From positions 434,001-498,000 of the forward strand of contig NZ_JAAGOY010000007.1 of the NCBI RefSeq assembly GCF_010500215.1: a stretch of 64,000 nucleotides of DNA, given 5' to 3'. Source of the DNA: Aliiroseovarius sp. PrR006. Its GTDB lineage: Bacteria; Pseudomonadota; Alphaproteobacteria; Rhodobacterales; Rhodobacteraceae. The translations under genes were made by a program, and so were the position numbers. Numbering within the stretch: position 1 is the stretch's first letter; every line of letters begins with the position of its first letter. The notes under the pieces are model-generated. The model saw nothing but the letters and a program-made list of their open reading frames with translations. It searched no databases and was not told where the DNA came from. This document shows positions 35,232-44,312 of the stretch, piece by piece.

Positions 35232-36726
35232 TTACAAACATCTCTAGCAGGTCAGGTTTGCGGATTTTCCCGGCGGCCGTGCGAGGAAAATCATCAATGA
35301 AACGAATGTGAGCTGGTACTTTGTACCCGGCCAGTCGGTCACGGCACCAAGGACGCAGATCCTCAGGTGCCAGCGCCTCGTCGGGCCTCAACATGACGAA
35401 AGCTGCACCGACCTCGCCCCATTTTGCATCGGAGACACCCACCACTGCGCTTTCCAAAATCGCAGGGTGGTTATTCAAAATACGTTCGACCTCGGCGGGA
35501 TAGACGTTCTCACCTCCCGAAATGAACATGTCCTTGATACGATCGACGATATAGTAGTAGCCGTCGGCGTCACGACGTGCGACGTCACCGGACGCCAACC
35601 ACCCGTCATCAGTAAATGTTTTGGCCGTGGCTTCGGGATTTTCGAAGTATCCTGGCGTGACCCCCGGGCCACGCAATTGAAGCTCTCCTGTCCCTTCGGC
35701 TCCATCCGCAACGCCCGCAAGGCGCACCTCGGCAAGGCTTTGTGGTTTTCCAACCGACCCAATCTTTTCGCCCGCATGGCCAGGATCCATCAAAAAAACC
35801 GTCGGCCCCGTCTCGGTCATTCCCATACCGTTAAGCACATTGACCCCTTTGTCGGCGAAAAACCGGATCAAAGGTTCAGGCAACGGCGCCCCGCCGCAAC
35901 CGCAACGGATGTTGGACCAGTTGATCTGTCCGACCTCACGCATCAGGGACAACGCCTGATAGACAGCAGGCACGCCAAAGAACTGACTGATCTGCTGCGA
36001 TGCAAGCAGTCCATGCACCACGTCTGGATCAAACTTTGGCAAGATCGTCGAGCTGCCCCCGGCCAAGAACACCGGCAGGGTGTAAAGATTGATGCCAGCG
36101 GTGTGAAACAGCGGCAGGAAGCAAACCGCCCGGTCGGTCGAAACAAGATCAATCGCCTGCCCAATACTCACCGCGTTAGCCCAAGCCATACGCGCAGTTT
36201 GCACCACAGCTTTGGGCAGCCCTGTCGTTCCAGAAGTAAACAGCAAATACCAAGGCCGTTCCGCAGGAACAGGTGCGCTCAGAACGGGTCCACCCGCATC
36301 TATCCACGCGGCCAGATCCTGTTCGATTGTCGCGACTTGCACTCCCGCTTCACGGGCCACCTCGCGCGCTGTCACCTCGAACACCGCATCGCTCAGCATT
36401 AGGTCGATCCCAACTTGCGTGACGGTTTCGGCAAGTTCCAAAGCCGGCTGACGCCAGTTTAGCGGGCAAAGAATTACACCGATTTTCTGGCAAGCAAACA
36501 ATGTGATGAAAAACTCAGCCCGGTTCTCGCATATAATTGCAACTCGGTCGCCTTCACCCAAATTCTGCGTCCTCAGCAGCCCAGCAGCGACCGCATTGGC
36601 AGCATCATTGACCTGAGCAAAGCTCCAGTCACGACCCGAGACCGTATCGTGAAACGCCAAAGCATCAGGCGTCATTTCCGCCCGCTTTGCTGCCATATCC
36701 GGGATCATGTCAAACATCTCATTCAT
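35224..36726 (-). CDS. AMP-forming acyl-CoA synthetase
   Basis: ANL-superfamily ligase of 500 residues with P-loop LLFTSGTTGLPKAVVQTA, adenine motif NGMGMTETG, hinge WLASGDVARRDADGYYYIVDRIKDMFISGGENVYPAEVE and the C-terminal catalytic Lys in RTAAGKIRKPDLLE. It activates a carboxylic acid to its CoA thioester for the downstream crotonase and MaoC enzymes. It overlaps the crotonase gene by four bases. The substrate is probably the acid delivered by the Liv-type importer, perhaps an aromatic or branched acid, but sequence alone does not say. Confidence 0.87.
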   Translation of the reverse strand: MNEMFDMIPDMAAKRAEMTPDALAFHDTVSGRDWSFAQVNDAANAVAAGLLRTQNLGEGDRVAIICENRAEFFITLFACQKIGVILCPLNWRQPALELAETVTQVGIDLMLSDAVFEVTAREVAREAGVQVATIEQDLAAWIDAGGPVLSAPVPAERPWYLLFTSGTTGLPKAVVQTARMAWANAVSIGQAIDLVSTDRAVCFLPLFHTAGINLYTLPVFLAGGSSTILPKFDPDVVHGLLASQQISQFFGVPAVYQALSLMREVGQINWSNIRCGCGGAPLPEPLIRFFADKGVNVLNGMGMTETGPTVFLMDPGHAGEKIGSVGKPQSLAEVRLAGVADGAEGTGELQLRGPGVTPGYFENPEATAKTFTDDGWLASGDVARRDADGYYYIVDRIKDMFISGGENVYPAEVERILNNHPAILESAVVGVSDAKWGEVGAAFVMLRPDEALAPEDLRPWCRDRLAGYKVPAHIRFIDDFPRTAAGKIRKPDLLEMFVNA

Positions 36727-37490
36727 CCGGTTGATTGTAAAAACTGTGTCATGCGCGACAGAACTTCTTGCCGCCCGATCAAAGTGCGGAAAGCAGAAGT
36801 CTCTGCATCAAGCGCTGCGCGAACTGCGCTCCGCCGAGTGTCATTCCAGAGCATGGATTTCGTGGCCAAGGCAAAGCCCGTTTCGACCTCATCCAGCAAC
36901 GCCAAAGCCCGCGCTTCTGGATCGGCGTCTACAGCATGAACCAAGCCCAACTGCGCGAGCGCGTCTGTAGCATGTCGATGGTTGGCCAAAAGCCACCCCT
37001 GCACGGGTCCCACGCCAATCAGCTCGGGCAATGTTGCGGTCCAGCCACCATCCGGCGCATACCCCATCACACCATAATAAGGTTGGACAAAGGCGTCTGG
37101 TGCTGCCACCACCAGATCAGAAGCGAAAACGATACCAGCTGACCCACCGGTTACCGCGCCGCGTATCTCCGAAGCAAACACCACGGGCAACTCGATCATC
37201 CGCATCACAAGATCTTGCAACACCGGAACCACCTGGTCGGCATAGGCCTCGGCATTATTTCTTTTCGCGGCTTCAAAGAACTTCCCGACGTCACCACCAG
37301 ACGAAAAGTTCCGCCCTCCGGTGAAAAGCGCTTTCTGCGCGCCTGACGCTTCCAGCTCATCAAGACAACGATGGAGGTCCGCAAGAAAGCCCGGTTCAAG
37401 CGCATTGGCACGCGGTGCCTGCATGGCGATCCGGAAGCAGCTGCCGCCACTGGCCAGATCAACCTGATCTGTCGAAACCCGGTCACTCAT
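36723..37490 (-). CDS. Enoyl-CoA hydratase/isomerase (crotonase) family protein
   Basis: Crotonase-fold protein of 255 residues. The oxyanion-hole segments are FTGGRNFSSGGDVGKF and RGAVTGGSAGIVFASDLVVA. In the second catalytic position the usual Glu-containing loop reads PDGGWTATLPELIG, so an Asp or another residue may stand in for Glu. The exact reaction (hydratase, isomerase or hydrolase) is therefore open. It overlaps both neighbours (TetR gene and ligase) by four bases, so it is translationally coupled within the operon. Confidence 0.83.
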   Translation of the reverse strand: MSDRVSTDQVDLASGGSCFRIAMQAPRANALEPGFLADLHRCLDELEASGAQKALFTGGRNFSSGGDVGKFFEAAKRNNAEAYADQVVPVLQDLVMRMIELPVVFASEIRGAVTGGSAGIVFASDLVVAAPDAFVQPYYGVMGYAPDGGWTATLPELIGVGPVQGWLLANHRHATDALAQLGLVHAVDADPEARALALLDEVETGFALATKSMLWNDTRRSAVRAALDAETSAFRTLIGRQEVLSRMTQFLQSTG

Positions 37491-38077
37491 GGCGCCAACC
37501 CATTGCAGATGAAATCATGGGCCTCGTCGACGACACGGTCGATATCAACATCGTCTTCCCATAGCACGAAACGCTCACCCAAAGTCTTAGCAATCCCCAT
37601 CAAAGCCCATGCACGGATTTCAGCGTCCCCGTCAGAAATCTCGCCCTTATTAGCAGCCTGATCCAACTGATCTGCATAGGCCTTGCCAAATTCAGAGTAG
37701 TATTCGCGATAGGCTTCGGGATCGACAAAGCGGGCCTCTTCCACAATCCGGTATTGCATTGGCCGTTCTCTCACGACTGTCAAATATGCCTTAAGGCCTG
37801 CCCGTTCGGCCTCAAGCCGATTGGTTGCGCCCGCAATATGTGCCGTTGCCTGAGACCGGGTCGCATGGCCCATATCCTGCACCAGTTCGCGGAACACTTC
37901 GTCTTTACCAGAGAAATAGATGTAGAATGTTCCAAGCGCGGTATCCGCGGCGCGGGTGATGTCGGCAATCGACGCTGCGGTAAAGCCTTTCTCGCCAATC
38001 ACCTGCTCGGCCGCAGCCAAGATCTTAGCCCGGCGTTCCATTCCACGTTTGGTTTTGGGTTTCGCGTTGGTTGGCAT
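37487..38077 (-). CDS. TetR-family regulator inside the acyl-CoA operon
   Basis: Repressor of 196 residues with HTH RRAKILAAAEQVIGEKGFTAASIADITRAADTALGTFYIYFSGKDEVFRELV (about residues 16-66) and a divergent ligand domain. It is embedded between the crotonase and hydrolase genes with four-base and short spacing, hence co-transcribed with the genes it probably controls. The 27-bp palindrome upstream of the operon's first gene (43707-43733) is the best operator candidate, implying autoregulation. Confidence 0.87.
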   Translation of the reverse strand: MPTNAKPKTKRGMERRAKILAAAEQVIGEKGFTAASIADITRAADTALGTFYIYFSGKDEVFRELVQDMGHATRSQATAHIAGATNRLEAERAGLKAYLTVVRERPMQYRIVEEARFVDPEAYREYYSEFGKAYADQLDQAANKGEISDGDAEIRAWALMGIAKTLGERFVLWEDDVDIDRVVDEAHDFICNGLAP

Positions 38078-38082
38078 GGGCG

Positions 38083-38865
38083 TCAGGTCCTTTCGGGCTC
38101 AAAGCGTGAAGTTTCCAGCCCTTGTGCCGCAACAAAGCTCCGAATGGCATCGCAAAACGAATCTGGCTCTTCCAAATGCGGCGAATGCCCCGAGTGCTCA
38201 AAGCACTGCAGCTGCGCATTCCCTGCCTGAGCTGCGATCCAGTCGGCCACGCGATGTGTATACAGCTGACTTTGCGCCCCGAAACACACCAGATATGGAA
38301 TGTCGATTTTGGCAATCGTCTCGCGTTCGTCCATTGCAACCAGATCATCCCAGAGCGGCCGGAGAATCGCCGGATCCTGCGCCGAAAGGAACCCACGGAC
38401 CGCCGATCGGCTTAAGGTCGGATCGCTGCCCTGCGCAAACATGTTACGCGAGATGCTTTCAGACACACGCGGCCAATACGGTTCGATTTTGCCTGAGGCC
38501 GCCAAGATGGCCTCGGCATTCTGTCCTGCCAATCCCAGATCCCAGTCAGTATCTGGCAACATGCGCGGGCTCATATCGATGGTGACCAACCCTCGAAGGC
38601 CCGATGTGCCATGGGTCGAGATATACCGCCAGGCAGCCCCGGCCCCCATCGACCACCCCACCAATATGGGCTGATCCAAGCGGTCCACACAGCGTCCGAC
38701 AAGTGCAGCGCACGCGTCAAGGCTCAGGTCGCCCTCTCGCTGTTCACCATGTCCTGGAAGATCTGGCGCGAGGCAGGTGAAGTCCGCCCCCAGCCTTTGC
38801 GCGACATCGTCAAACACGGCCCCCCGCATTGTCCAACCGTGTAAGAGAAGAACGGGAATAGTCAC
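38083..38865 (-). CDS. Alpha/beta hydrolase
   Basis: Alpha/beta hydrolase of 260 residues. The HGW oxyanion motif is in VLLLHGWTMRG. The nucleophile elbow is GWSMGAG with Ser at about 93, and the catalytic His is near the C-terminus in CFEHSGHSPHLEEPD. The fold resembles BioH/3-oxoadipate enol-lactonase-type enzymes. It overlaps the LivM-type gene by four bases. It could release the acid that the CoA ligase uses, from an ester substrate. Exact substrate unknown. Confidence 0.83.
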   Translation of the reverse strand: MTIPVLLLHGWTMRGAVFDDVAQRLGADFTCLAPDLPGHGEQREGDLSLDACAALVGRCVDRLDQPILVGWSMGAGAAWRYISTHGTSGLRGLVTIDMSPRMLPDTDWDLGLAGQNAEAILAASGKIEPYWPRVSESISRNMFAQGSDPTLSRSAVRGFLSAQDPAILRPLWDDLVAMDERETIAKIDIPYLVCFGAQSQLYTHRVADWIAAQAGNAQLQCFEHSGHSPHLEEPDSFCDAIRSFVAAQGLETSRFEPERT

Positions 38866-39920
38866 GAGCTACGCCCCTGCCGCAGACGGCCAACAATGCC
38901 GGTTGGGAAGAAATAGACGCTAAGAATGAACAGAATGCCCAACCACATCAGCCAACGATCAGGGTCAAGAAGATCGGGGATCAGCGGCAGGGCCGCCGTC
39001 GCTTCGGATGCGCTGCCCATAAAATTCTGCAGATAAGTCTGCGCCAGAACAAACAGAGTTGCGCCAATCACTGCGCCATACATCGTCCCCATGCCGCCAA
39101 TCACAACCATCAAAAGAATGTCCAACATGATCTCGAAGCTAAGTGTGGTATCGGGTCCGACGTAACGCAACCAGATTGCAAATAGGCTACCGGCAACAGC
39201 CGCGGTGGCAGCCGACAGACAGGTGGCCACGGTGCGATACCAAACAACGCGATAACCAATCGCTTCGGCTCGGAAGTCGTTTTCACGGATGGCCTGCAAC
39301 ACGCGACCGAAGGGTGAATTCACGATACGAAGCAGCAGCAAGAACAGGATCAACGAAGCAGTGAACACCAGATAGTAATTCAGGATCTTGCCACTGATCC
39401 GCGTGCCCAAAAACTCGCCCATCCGATTGGCCGACGTGAGCACGCGTGGGATCTTATAGGTCAGCCCGTCTTCACCACCGGTAATTCCGGAAAATTGCGA
39501 CACCAAGACCGCCACTGCAGATGCCACTGCCAATGTGATCATTGCAAAGAAAATGGCTCTGACCCGCAAGCTGAACAGCCCAATCAGTAGGGCCAGTACA
39601 ACCGCGGCAATCGCACCGGAAATGGTGCCGACCAGAAGGGCATCGAAGCCCCGCCCCATATGAGTTGAGGCCAGTGCAACGCCATAGGCGCCGAGACCGA
39701 AGAACATCGTATGAGCAAAACTGACAATACCGCCATACCCAAGCAGAAGATCATAGCTCGCCACCAGAACGATAAAGATGCAGATCCGCGCCGCGGTATC
39801 CAACGGTCGCACCCCGTCAAAGATGAACGGTGCCCCGGCAAGACAAATCAGGATCAATAGCAACAGGGTTGTCAGCACTTTCGAGCGTGGTTGATCCCCA
39901 GAGAGAAGCTTTACGATCAT
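38862..39920 (-). CDS. Liv-type ABC transporter permease (LivM-like)
   Basis: Membrane permease of 352 residues with about nine hydrophobic segments. It has the LivM-type N-terminal CLAGAPFIFDG region and the coupling-loop segment NSPFGRVLQAIRENDFRAEAIGYRVVWYRTVA that contacts the ATPases. It follows LivH by two bases and overlaps the hydrolase gene. In operons that also encode CoA ligases, such HAAT-family importers often carry aromatic or other organic acids rather than branched amino acids. Confidence 0.88.
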   Translation of the reverse strand: MIVKLLSGDQPRSKVLTTLLLLILICLAGAPFIFDGVRPLDTAARICIFIVLVASYDLLLGYGGIVSFAHTMFFGLGAYGVALASTHMGRGFDALLVGTISGAIAAVVLALLIGLFSLRVRAIFFAMITLAVASAVAVLVSQFSGITGGEDGLTYKIPRVLTSANRMGEFLGTRISGKILNYYLVFTASLILFLLLLRIVNSPFGRVLQAIRENDFRAEAIGYRVVWYRTVATCLSAATAAVAGSLFAIWLRYVGPDTTLSFEIMLDILLMVVIGGMGTMYGAVIGATLFVLAQTYLQNFMGSASEATAALPLIPDLLDPDRWLMWLGILFILSVYFFPTGIVGRLRQGRSS

Positions 39921-39921
39921 C

Positions 39922-40953
39922 TTATTTCGCCTTCACAACAGGCAGCATGCCCTGAGGCCGCCACATCAGGATTGCGGTCATCAGTGCAATGTTGGACACC
40001 AATGCCAGTTTTGGCTCAAGAAACGCGACATAGTTCTGCATCAGCCCCACCAAGAGCGCGCCGATGAAGGCCCCCTCGACCGAGCCCAACCCTCCGATAA
40101 TGGCGACGATGAACACCAAAACCATCATCTTTTCACCCATGCCAGCAGTGATCACCTCTTGATAGAGCCCCCACATGACACCCCCAAGTCCGGCAAGTGC
40201 CGAGCCAGCCACGAAGACACCGATGAAAACCATACGCAGACGATAGCCCAGCGCCTCGACCATCGGGCCGTTCTCGACACCGGCGCGGACAATCAAGCCA
40301 ATTTTGGTACGGCGCAAAACCATACGCATGGCAAGGAATAGAACCAGACCGACACCCACCGCCAGCAGGCGGTATTTCTCGACAGCCGCCCCGGCGAAGG
40401 TGATTGCACCTTTCAAGGTTTCAGGACGGCTGATGAAGATCTCATCAGGTCCCCAGACCACATGAATCAGCTGCTCGACAACAATTAGGCCACCAACCGT
40501 GACAAGGATCTGCTTCAAATGCGCGCCATATACCGGCTTGACGATGACCCGTTCAAAACCCCATCCCATCACACCGGTCACAGCCATTGCCGCAACAACC
40601 GCCAGGAACACGGCCGAGATATTCAACAGGAGGGACGCCGTGCCGGTCCATTCCCCCAACGCGATCAGAACAGAAATCCCCACAAAGGCGCCAACCGAAA
40701 CAAAGGCGCCGTGTCCAAAGTTGATCACATCCATCAGCCCAAACACCAACGTTAGACCCGACGCCATGATGAAGATCATCATCCCCATGGCCAATCCCGA
40801 AACGGTCAGAGTCAACCAAGACGATGGCGCGCCAATAGCAAGAAATCCAAGCACCACCAGAATGGGCACCAAGAGTATTGGCAGCGCTTTGTCCAACTGC
40901 TCGATCAGGCTGATCTGGGCGAAGGTGGGTTTGTGATCGGGGGCTGCGGTCAT
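39922..40953 (-). CDS. Liv-type ABC transporter permease (LivH-like)
   Basis: Permease of 343 residues with about eight hydrophobic helices, including the LivH signatures MDVINFGHGAFVSVGAF and RTKIGLIVRAGVENGPMVEALGYRLRMV (ATPase-coupling loop). The N-terminus has an extra 30-residue polar extension (TAAPDHKPTFAQ...). The gene lies two bases from LivM-like and two bases from the LivF-like gene. Confidence 0.88.
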   Translation of the reverse strand: MTAAPDHKPTFAQISLIEQLDKALPILLVPILVVLGFLAIGAPSSWLTLTVSGLAMGMMIFIMASGLTLVFGLMDVINFGHGAFVSVGAFVGISVLIALGEWTGTASLLLNISAVFLAVVAAMAVTGVMGWGFERVIVKPVYGAHLKQILVTVGGLIVVEQLIHVVWGPDEIFISRPETLKGAITFAGAAVEKYRLLAVGVGLVLFLAMRMVLRRTKIGLIVRAGVENGPMVEALGYRLRMVFIGVFVAGSALAGLGGVMWGLYQEVITAGMGEKMMVLVFIVAIIGGLGSVEGAFIGALLVGLMQNYVAFLEPKLALVSNIALMTAILMWRPQGMLPVVKAK

Positions 40954-40954
40954 G

Positions 40955-41677
40955 TCAATGCGCCTCCATGCTGAGACCCATCAGGCGTTCCTGCAGGTCA
41001 TTATTTTCGGCCAATTCGGCCATGGCGCCGCTCCAGATCACGCGCCCGTCATCCATGACTGCGGCAGTGTCCCCCAAAGCTTTGGCAACCGAGAAATTCT
41101 GTTCCACAAGCAGGATCGATGCACCCTGAGCCTTCAGCTCTCTCAGCGCCTGCGCCATGGTCGAGACGATAGCAGGGGCAAGCCCCTTAGTGGGTTCATC
41201 AATCAGATATAATTCCCGGTCCTCTGCCATAGCACGGGCAATGGACAGCATTTGCTTCTGCCCACCAGACAGGTTGCCCGCCTCGCTGTGCCAAAAGGTG
41301 CCCAGCGCTGGAAACGCGCCCAGAAGCCACGCTTTGCGATTGGGATCAAGCGGACCTGACGCGCACCCGAGCATCATGTTTTCTTCCACGGTCAAGTCGT
41401 GAAAGATACCCATATCCTCGGGGACGAACCCAATCCCGGCCCGGGCGCGTGCTGACACCGGCATCCGGGTTATATCCTGCCCGTCAAACAAGATTTCGCC
41501 GGACTTTGCGGTCCATTGCCCCATGATGGTTTTCAGGGTTGTGGTCTTGCCTACACCATTGCGCCCCAGCAGCATGGTCACCTGACCACGCGGCACCGCC
41601 AGATCGACGCCCTGAAGAATGTGGTATTGCGCGATATCCGTATGCACCGCGTTCAGTGACAGGATCGGGTCAGACAT
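40955..41677 (-). CDS. Liv-type ABC transporter ATP-binding protein (LivF-like)
   Basis: ATPase of 240 residues. Walker A GRNGVGKTTTLKT, Q-loop FVPEDMGIF, signature LSGGQKQMLSIARAM, Walker B LYLIDEPTKGLAP and the H-loop-equivalent ILLVEQNFSVAKAL are all present; the VEQN variant is normal for LivF. It overlaps the LivG-like gene by eight bases. Confidence 0.9.
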   Translation of the reverse strand: MSDPILSLNAVHTDIAQYHILQGVDLAVPRGQVTMLLGRNGVGKTTTLKTIMGQWTAKSGEILFDGQDITRMPVSARARAGIGFVPEDMGIFHDLTVEENMMLGCASGPLDPNRKAWLLGAFPALGTFWHSEAGNLSGGQKQMLSIARAMAEDRELYLIDEPTKGLAPAIVSTMAQALRELKAQGASILLVEQNFSVAKALGDTAAVMDDGRVIWSGAMAELAENNDLQERLMGLSMEAH

Positions 41678-42434
41678 GATCCAGCTCCTTGCCCATATAG
41701 GCTTCTTGCACCACAGCCGAGGCCATCACCTCGGCGGGTAACCCGTCGGCAGCCAATGCACCATTATGCAAAACAATAATTCGGTCTGCGAGGCTGCGGA
41801 TAACATCCAGCTTGTGTTCGACCAGCAAAACGGTCCGTTCACGGTCAGCTTTGATTTCAGCAATCAGGTCAAGGATCACCGGAGCTTCATCGACGCTCAT
41901 CCCAGCGGTCGGTTCGTCGAACATATAGACCATCGGATCAAGACCGATCAGAAGCGCGACTTCCAGCTTTCGCTGGTCCCCATGCGAAAGCTCTGACACG
42001 GTTTGATATTTCTGATTGTCCAGACGCACGCGTTCCAGAATGGCCATTGCCGCTACGGTCAACTCCGAGTGGCTATCGGCCATTGAGAGGAAGCCAAAAC
42101 CTTTGTGTTGGCGGGACTGGATCACCAGTCGCACATTTTCCAGAACGGTAAGGCTGGGAAACAGATTGGTCAGCTGAAACGCACGACCCAACCCGCGGCG
42201 GCAACGGTCCGCCACACCCAGGCGCGTGATGTCCTCGCCCATCAGCTTTACCTTGCCAGAGCTGACCGGGACCTGCCCCGAAATCAGGTTGAAGTAGGTC
42301 GTCTTGCCTGCCCCGTTAGGACCAACGATTGCCGTCAATTCGCCCGCATGAAAGCTGCAGGAAACCGCATCAACTGCCACATGGCCACCAAAACGCACAG
42401 TCAGCGCATCTGTTTCTAGAAGTGTCTGGGTCAT
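41670..42434 (-). CDS. Liv-type ABC transporter ATP-binding protein (LivG-like)
   Basis: ATPase of 254 residues. ATG at 42434 follows AAAGAG; a longer frame to 42476 would read through the intercistronic hairpin and is rejected. Walker A GPNGAGKTTYFN, LivG-type GLGRAFQLTNLFPSLTVLENV, signature LSHGDQRKLEVALL (SHG rather than SGG, common in LivG), Walker B VYMFDEPTAGMS and VLLVEHKLDVIRSL. Confidence 0.9.
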   Translation of the reverse strand: MTQTLLETDALTVRFGGHVAVDAVSCSFHAGELTAIVGPNGAGKTTYFNLISGQVPVSSGKVKLMGEDITRLGVADRCRRGLGRAFQLTNLFPSLTVLENVRLVIQSRQHKGFGFLSMADSHSELTVAAMAILERVRLDNQKYQTVSELSHGDQRKLEVALLIGLDPMVYMFDEPTAGMSVDEAPVILDLIAEIKADRERTVLLVEHKLDVIRSLADRIIVLHNGALAADGLPAEVMASAVVQEAYMGKELDHV

Positions 42435-42456
42435 AAAGCTCTTTCCCTGCCAGATT

Positions 42457-42479
42457 GGGGTGACCCGAAAGGTCACCCC
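42457..42479 (-). other. Intercistronic hairpin after the Liv-type binding-protein gene
   Basis: A perfect 9-bp inverted repeat (GGGGTGACC at 42457-42465, GGTCACCCC at 42471-42479) with loop CGAAA lies between the binding-protein gene and the LivG-like gene. It is well placed to protect the binding-protein transcript and keep it more abundant than the rest. Confidence 0.65.
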
Positions 42480-42505
42480 GAGGACAGGTTCAGAAAATTC
42501 CGGGC

Positions 42506-43678
42506 TTAGTTGCGCACCGGGATTTTCATTTCATCCATACCGATCTCACGCACGAGAACCGGCACACCATAGTCCTTGCCATCCTGAATTTCGGTGCGGA
42601 AGTGATACATGGCCTGCATTGCCTGATGGTCTTCAGCGCGGAACATCATCGTGCCTTTGGGGGTCTCCCATGACATGCCTTCCATTGCCTTGATCAAGGC
42701 CTCGGTGTCTTCAGCGCCACCAGCCTTTTTGATCGCCTCAACGATCGCAAGACCCGAAGCCATGCCGCCCGCAGTGAAGAAATCAGGCGGGCTGTCAAAA
42801 CGCTCGAAGTGAGTTTTGACCAGCCACTCGTTCACGGGGTTCTGTGGGATCTCATAATAGTAATAAGTTGCGCCTTCCATACCGGGCAGCTCTTTGTAGG
42901 CTTTCAAAGCAGCAAGAATGTTGCCGCCGGTGGCAATCTCAACACCAAAGCGCTCGGGCTCCATCGCATTGATCTTGCTCATGGGGTTGCCACCACCGGC
43001 CCAGATGATGAACAGCTTCTTGTCGCCTTCAATGTCACCCATTGCGTTGAAGATCCGTTCGGCGGCGGCGGTGAAATCGGTGGTATCCGTCGGCACGTAT
43101 TCTTCATGCGCAATAGAAGCACCGGTGGCCCCCAATGCCTCTTTGAATGCGGCCACACCGTCGCGACCAAAGGCATAATCCTGCGCCAAGGTCGCAATGG
43201 TCACGCCTTCACCACCCAAGGCCACTGCGTTCGCGATTGCATCCTGCGAAGAGTTGCGACCAGTGCGGAAGATATAGGGGTTCCAGTTGGCGCCGGTGAT
43301 CGAATCCGCCACAGCAGGTTCGACGATCAGCACACGCTCATATTCCTCGGCGACCGGCAGCATTGCCAGCGCCACCCCCGAACTTACGGGACCGACGGCA
43401 ATATGTGCATCGTCATCACCATAGGCTTCTTCCAACTGGGCTCGACCGATGTCTGGCTTAAGCTGAGTGTCTTTCTCGATCAGGACGATCTTTTCGCCAT
43501 TGATCTCCATAGTTCCACCGGTGGCATATTCCAGCCCCAGCTTCAGACCATTGTGTGATTGCGCCGCATAAGCCTCGAACGGGCCCGTTTTGCCATAAAC
43601 GTGGGCAATGCGGATTTCGGCATTGGCTGCGGATGTCGTCAAAACCCCTGCAGCGGCCAACGCAAAAATGCGTAACAT
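42506..43678 (-). CDS. Liv-type ABC transporter substrate-binding protein
   Basis: Periplasmic binding protein of 390 residues; ATG at 43678 follows a clear GGGAGGA site. Signal peptide MLRIFALAAAGVLTTSAANA. The mature protein starts EIRIAHVYGKTGPFEAYAAQSHNGLKLGLEYATGG, the typical Peripla_BP_6 fold with an ATLAQDYAFGRDGVAAFKEAL segment. It is first in the ten-gene leftward operon ending at 34513 and sits below the 27-bp palindrome. Members of this group beside CoA ligases usually bind aromatic or other organic acids. Confidence 0.88.
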   Translation of the reverse strand: MLRIFALAAAGVLTTSAANAEIRIAHVYGKTGPFEAYAAQSHNGLKLGLEYATGGTMEINGEKIVLIEKDTQLKPDIGRAQLEEAYGDDDAHIAVGPVSSGVALAMLPVAEEYERVLIVEPAVADSITGANWNPYIFRTGRNSSQDAIANAVALGGEGVTIATLAQDYAFGRDGVAAFKEALGATGASIAHEEYVPTDTTDFTAAAERIFNAMGDIEGDKKLFIIWAGGGNPMSKINAMEPERFGVEIATGGNILAALKAYKELPGMEGATYYYYEIPQNPVNEWLVKTHFERFDSPPDFFTAGGMASGLAIVEAIKKAGGAEDTEALIKAMEGMSWETPKGTMMFRAEDHQAMQAMYHFRTEIQDGKDYGVPVLVREIGMDEMKIPVRN

Positions 43679-43706
43679 TGAAAGTCCTCCCTAGATTTTC
43701 TCCTCA

Positions 43707-43733
43707 ACATGAAACATGATTCATATTTCATGT
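43707..43733. promoter_or_regulatory. 27-bp near-perfect palindrome, probable TetR operator
   Basis: Outer arms ACATGAAA (43707-43714) and TTTCATGT (43726-43733) match perfectly. The inner ATGA...TCAT also pairs around a central T at 43720, giving 12 of 13 paired positions. It lies about 30 bases upstream of the binding-protein start, in the promoter of the acyl-CoA/Liv operon that encodes its own TetR regulator. Confidence 0.75.
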
Positions 43734-44171
43734 CAACTTGCATGACCTGCCCAAACACAATCTACTCCTCAGCATGGAAGACGTGACGGCGCCAACCGAA
43801 GGGCGGGATGCAACGCTCTGGCGATGCGATTGCAATGACGTCAGTCCACGCCTAATGCGTGCACCCAAATAGAAACCAACGAGCGTTAAACCCAGCTTCG
43901 CAGGCGATTGTCATGCACTCGTGAACATCGGGTAGTCGCTCAGAGGTGAGACCGAGAGTCTGCAGCACCCTAAGAAATGAGGATTTCAAACGGACCAAGC
44001 TACGATCACTCCAAATGCCTGCCGTGAAGTTTCCCCCCTCAGCCACCCAAATCGAGCACCCCTAGGGTATGAGCCGGAAGCAGCCAGCCCACGAGCTCTT
44101 CCCGCATAAAGATCTAAAAGTTTTGGATTCAAACCAGCTCGCCTGTAACCCAAACGAGTGACACAGAGGTG

Positions 44172-44273
44172 ACACAGGACTGCATGCAAACTGGTGACAC
44201 AATGCACGAACGGTAGACGGATACCGCGTAACCGGTTCAAACCATTATCAAATCTAGGAAGAGGATTTGGTGG
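44172..44273 (+). repeat. Right copy of the 102-bp direct repeat
   Basis: Same orientation and length as 30126-30227, about 10 mismatches. Its last six bases are also the CCA end of the tRNA-Ala fragment on the opposite strand. Such sequence directly abutting a tRNA 3' end is usually the integrase-proximal flank of an integrated element. Confidence 0.85.
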
Positions 44274-44312
44274 AGCCTAGCGGGGTCGAACCGCTGACCT
44301 CTTGCATGCCAT
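44268..44312 (-). pseudogene. tRNA-Ala(GGC) 3' fragment, probable attachment site
   Basis: Read on the minus strand, the sequence runs from the anticodon loop (ATGGCAT, anticodon GGC) through the 3' anticodon stem, variable loop, TPsiC arm (GGTTCGACCCC) and acceptor stem to CCA. The 5' half of a tRNA is missing: bases upstream of the loop do not pair with the GCAAG stem. This 45-base span, anticodon loop to CCA, is the classical core of tRNA-targeted att sites, so it is read as attL/attR rather than a functional tRNA. Confidence 0.8.

Noticed and set aside
44268-44312. Functional tRNA-Ala gene
   Set aside because: Only the 3' half is present; the 5' anticodon stem partner, D-arm and 5' acceptor strand are missing.
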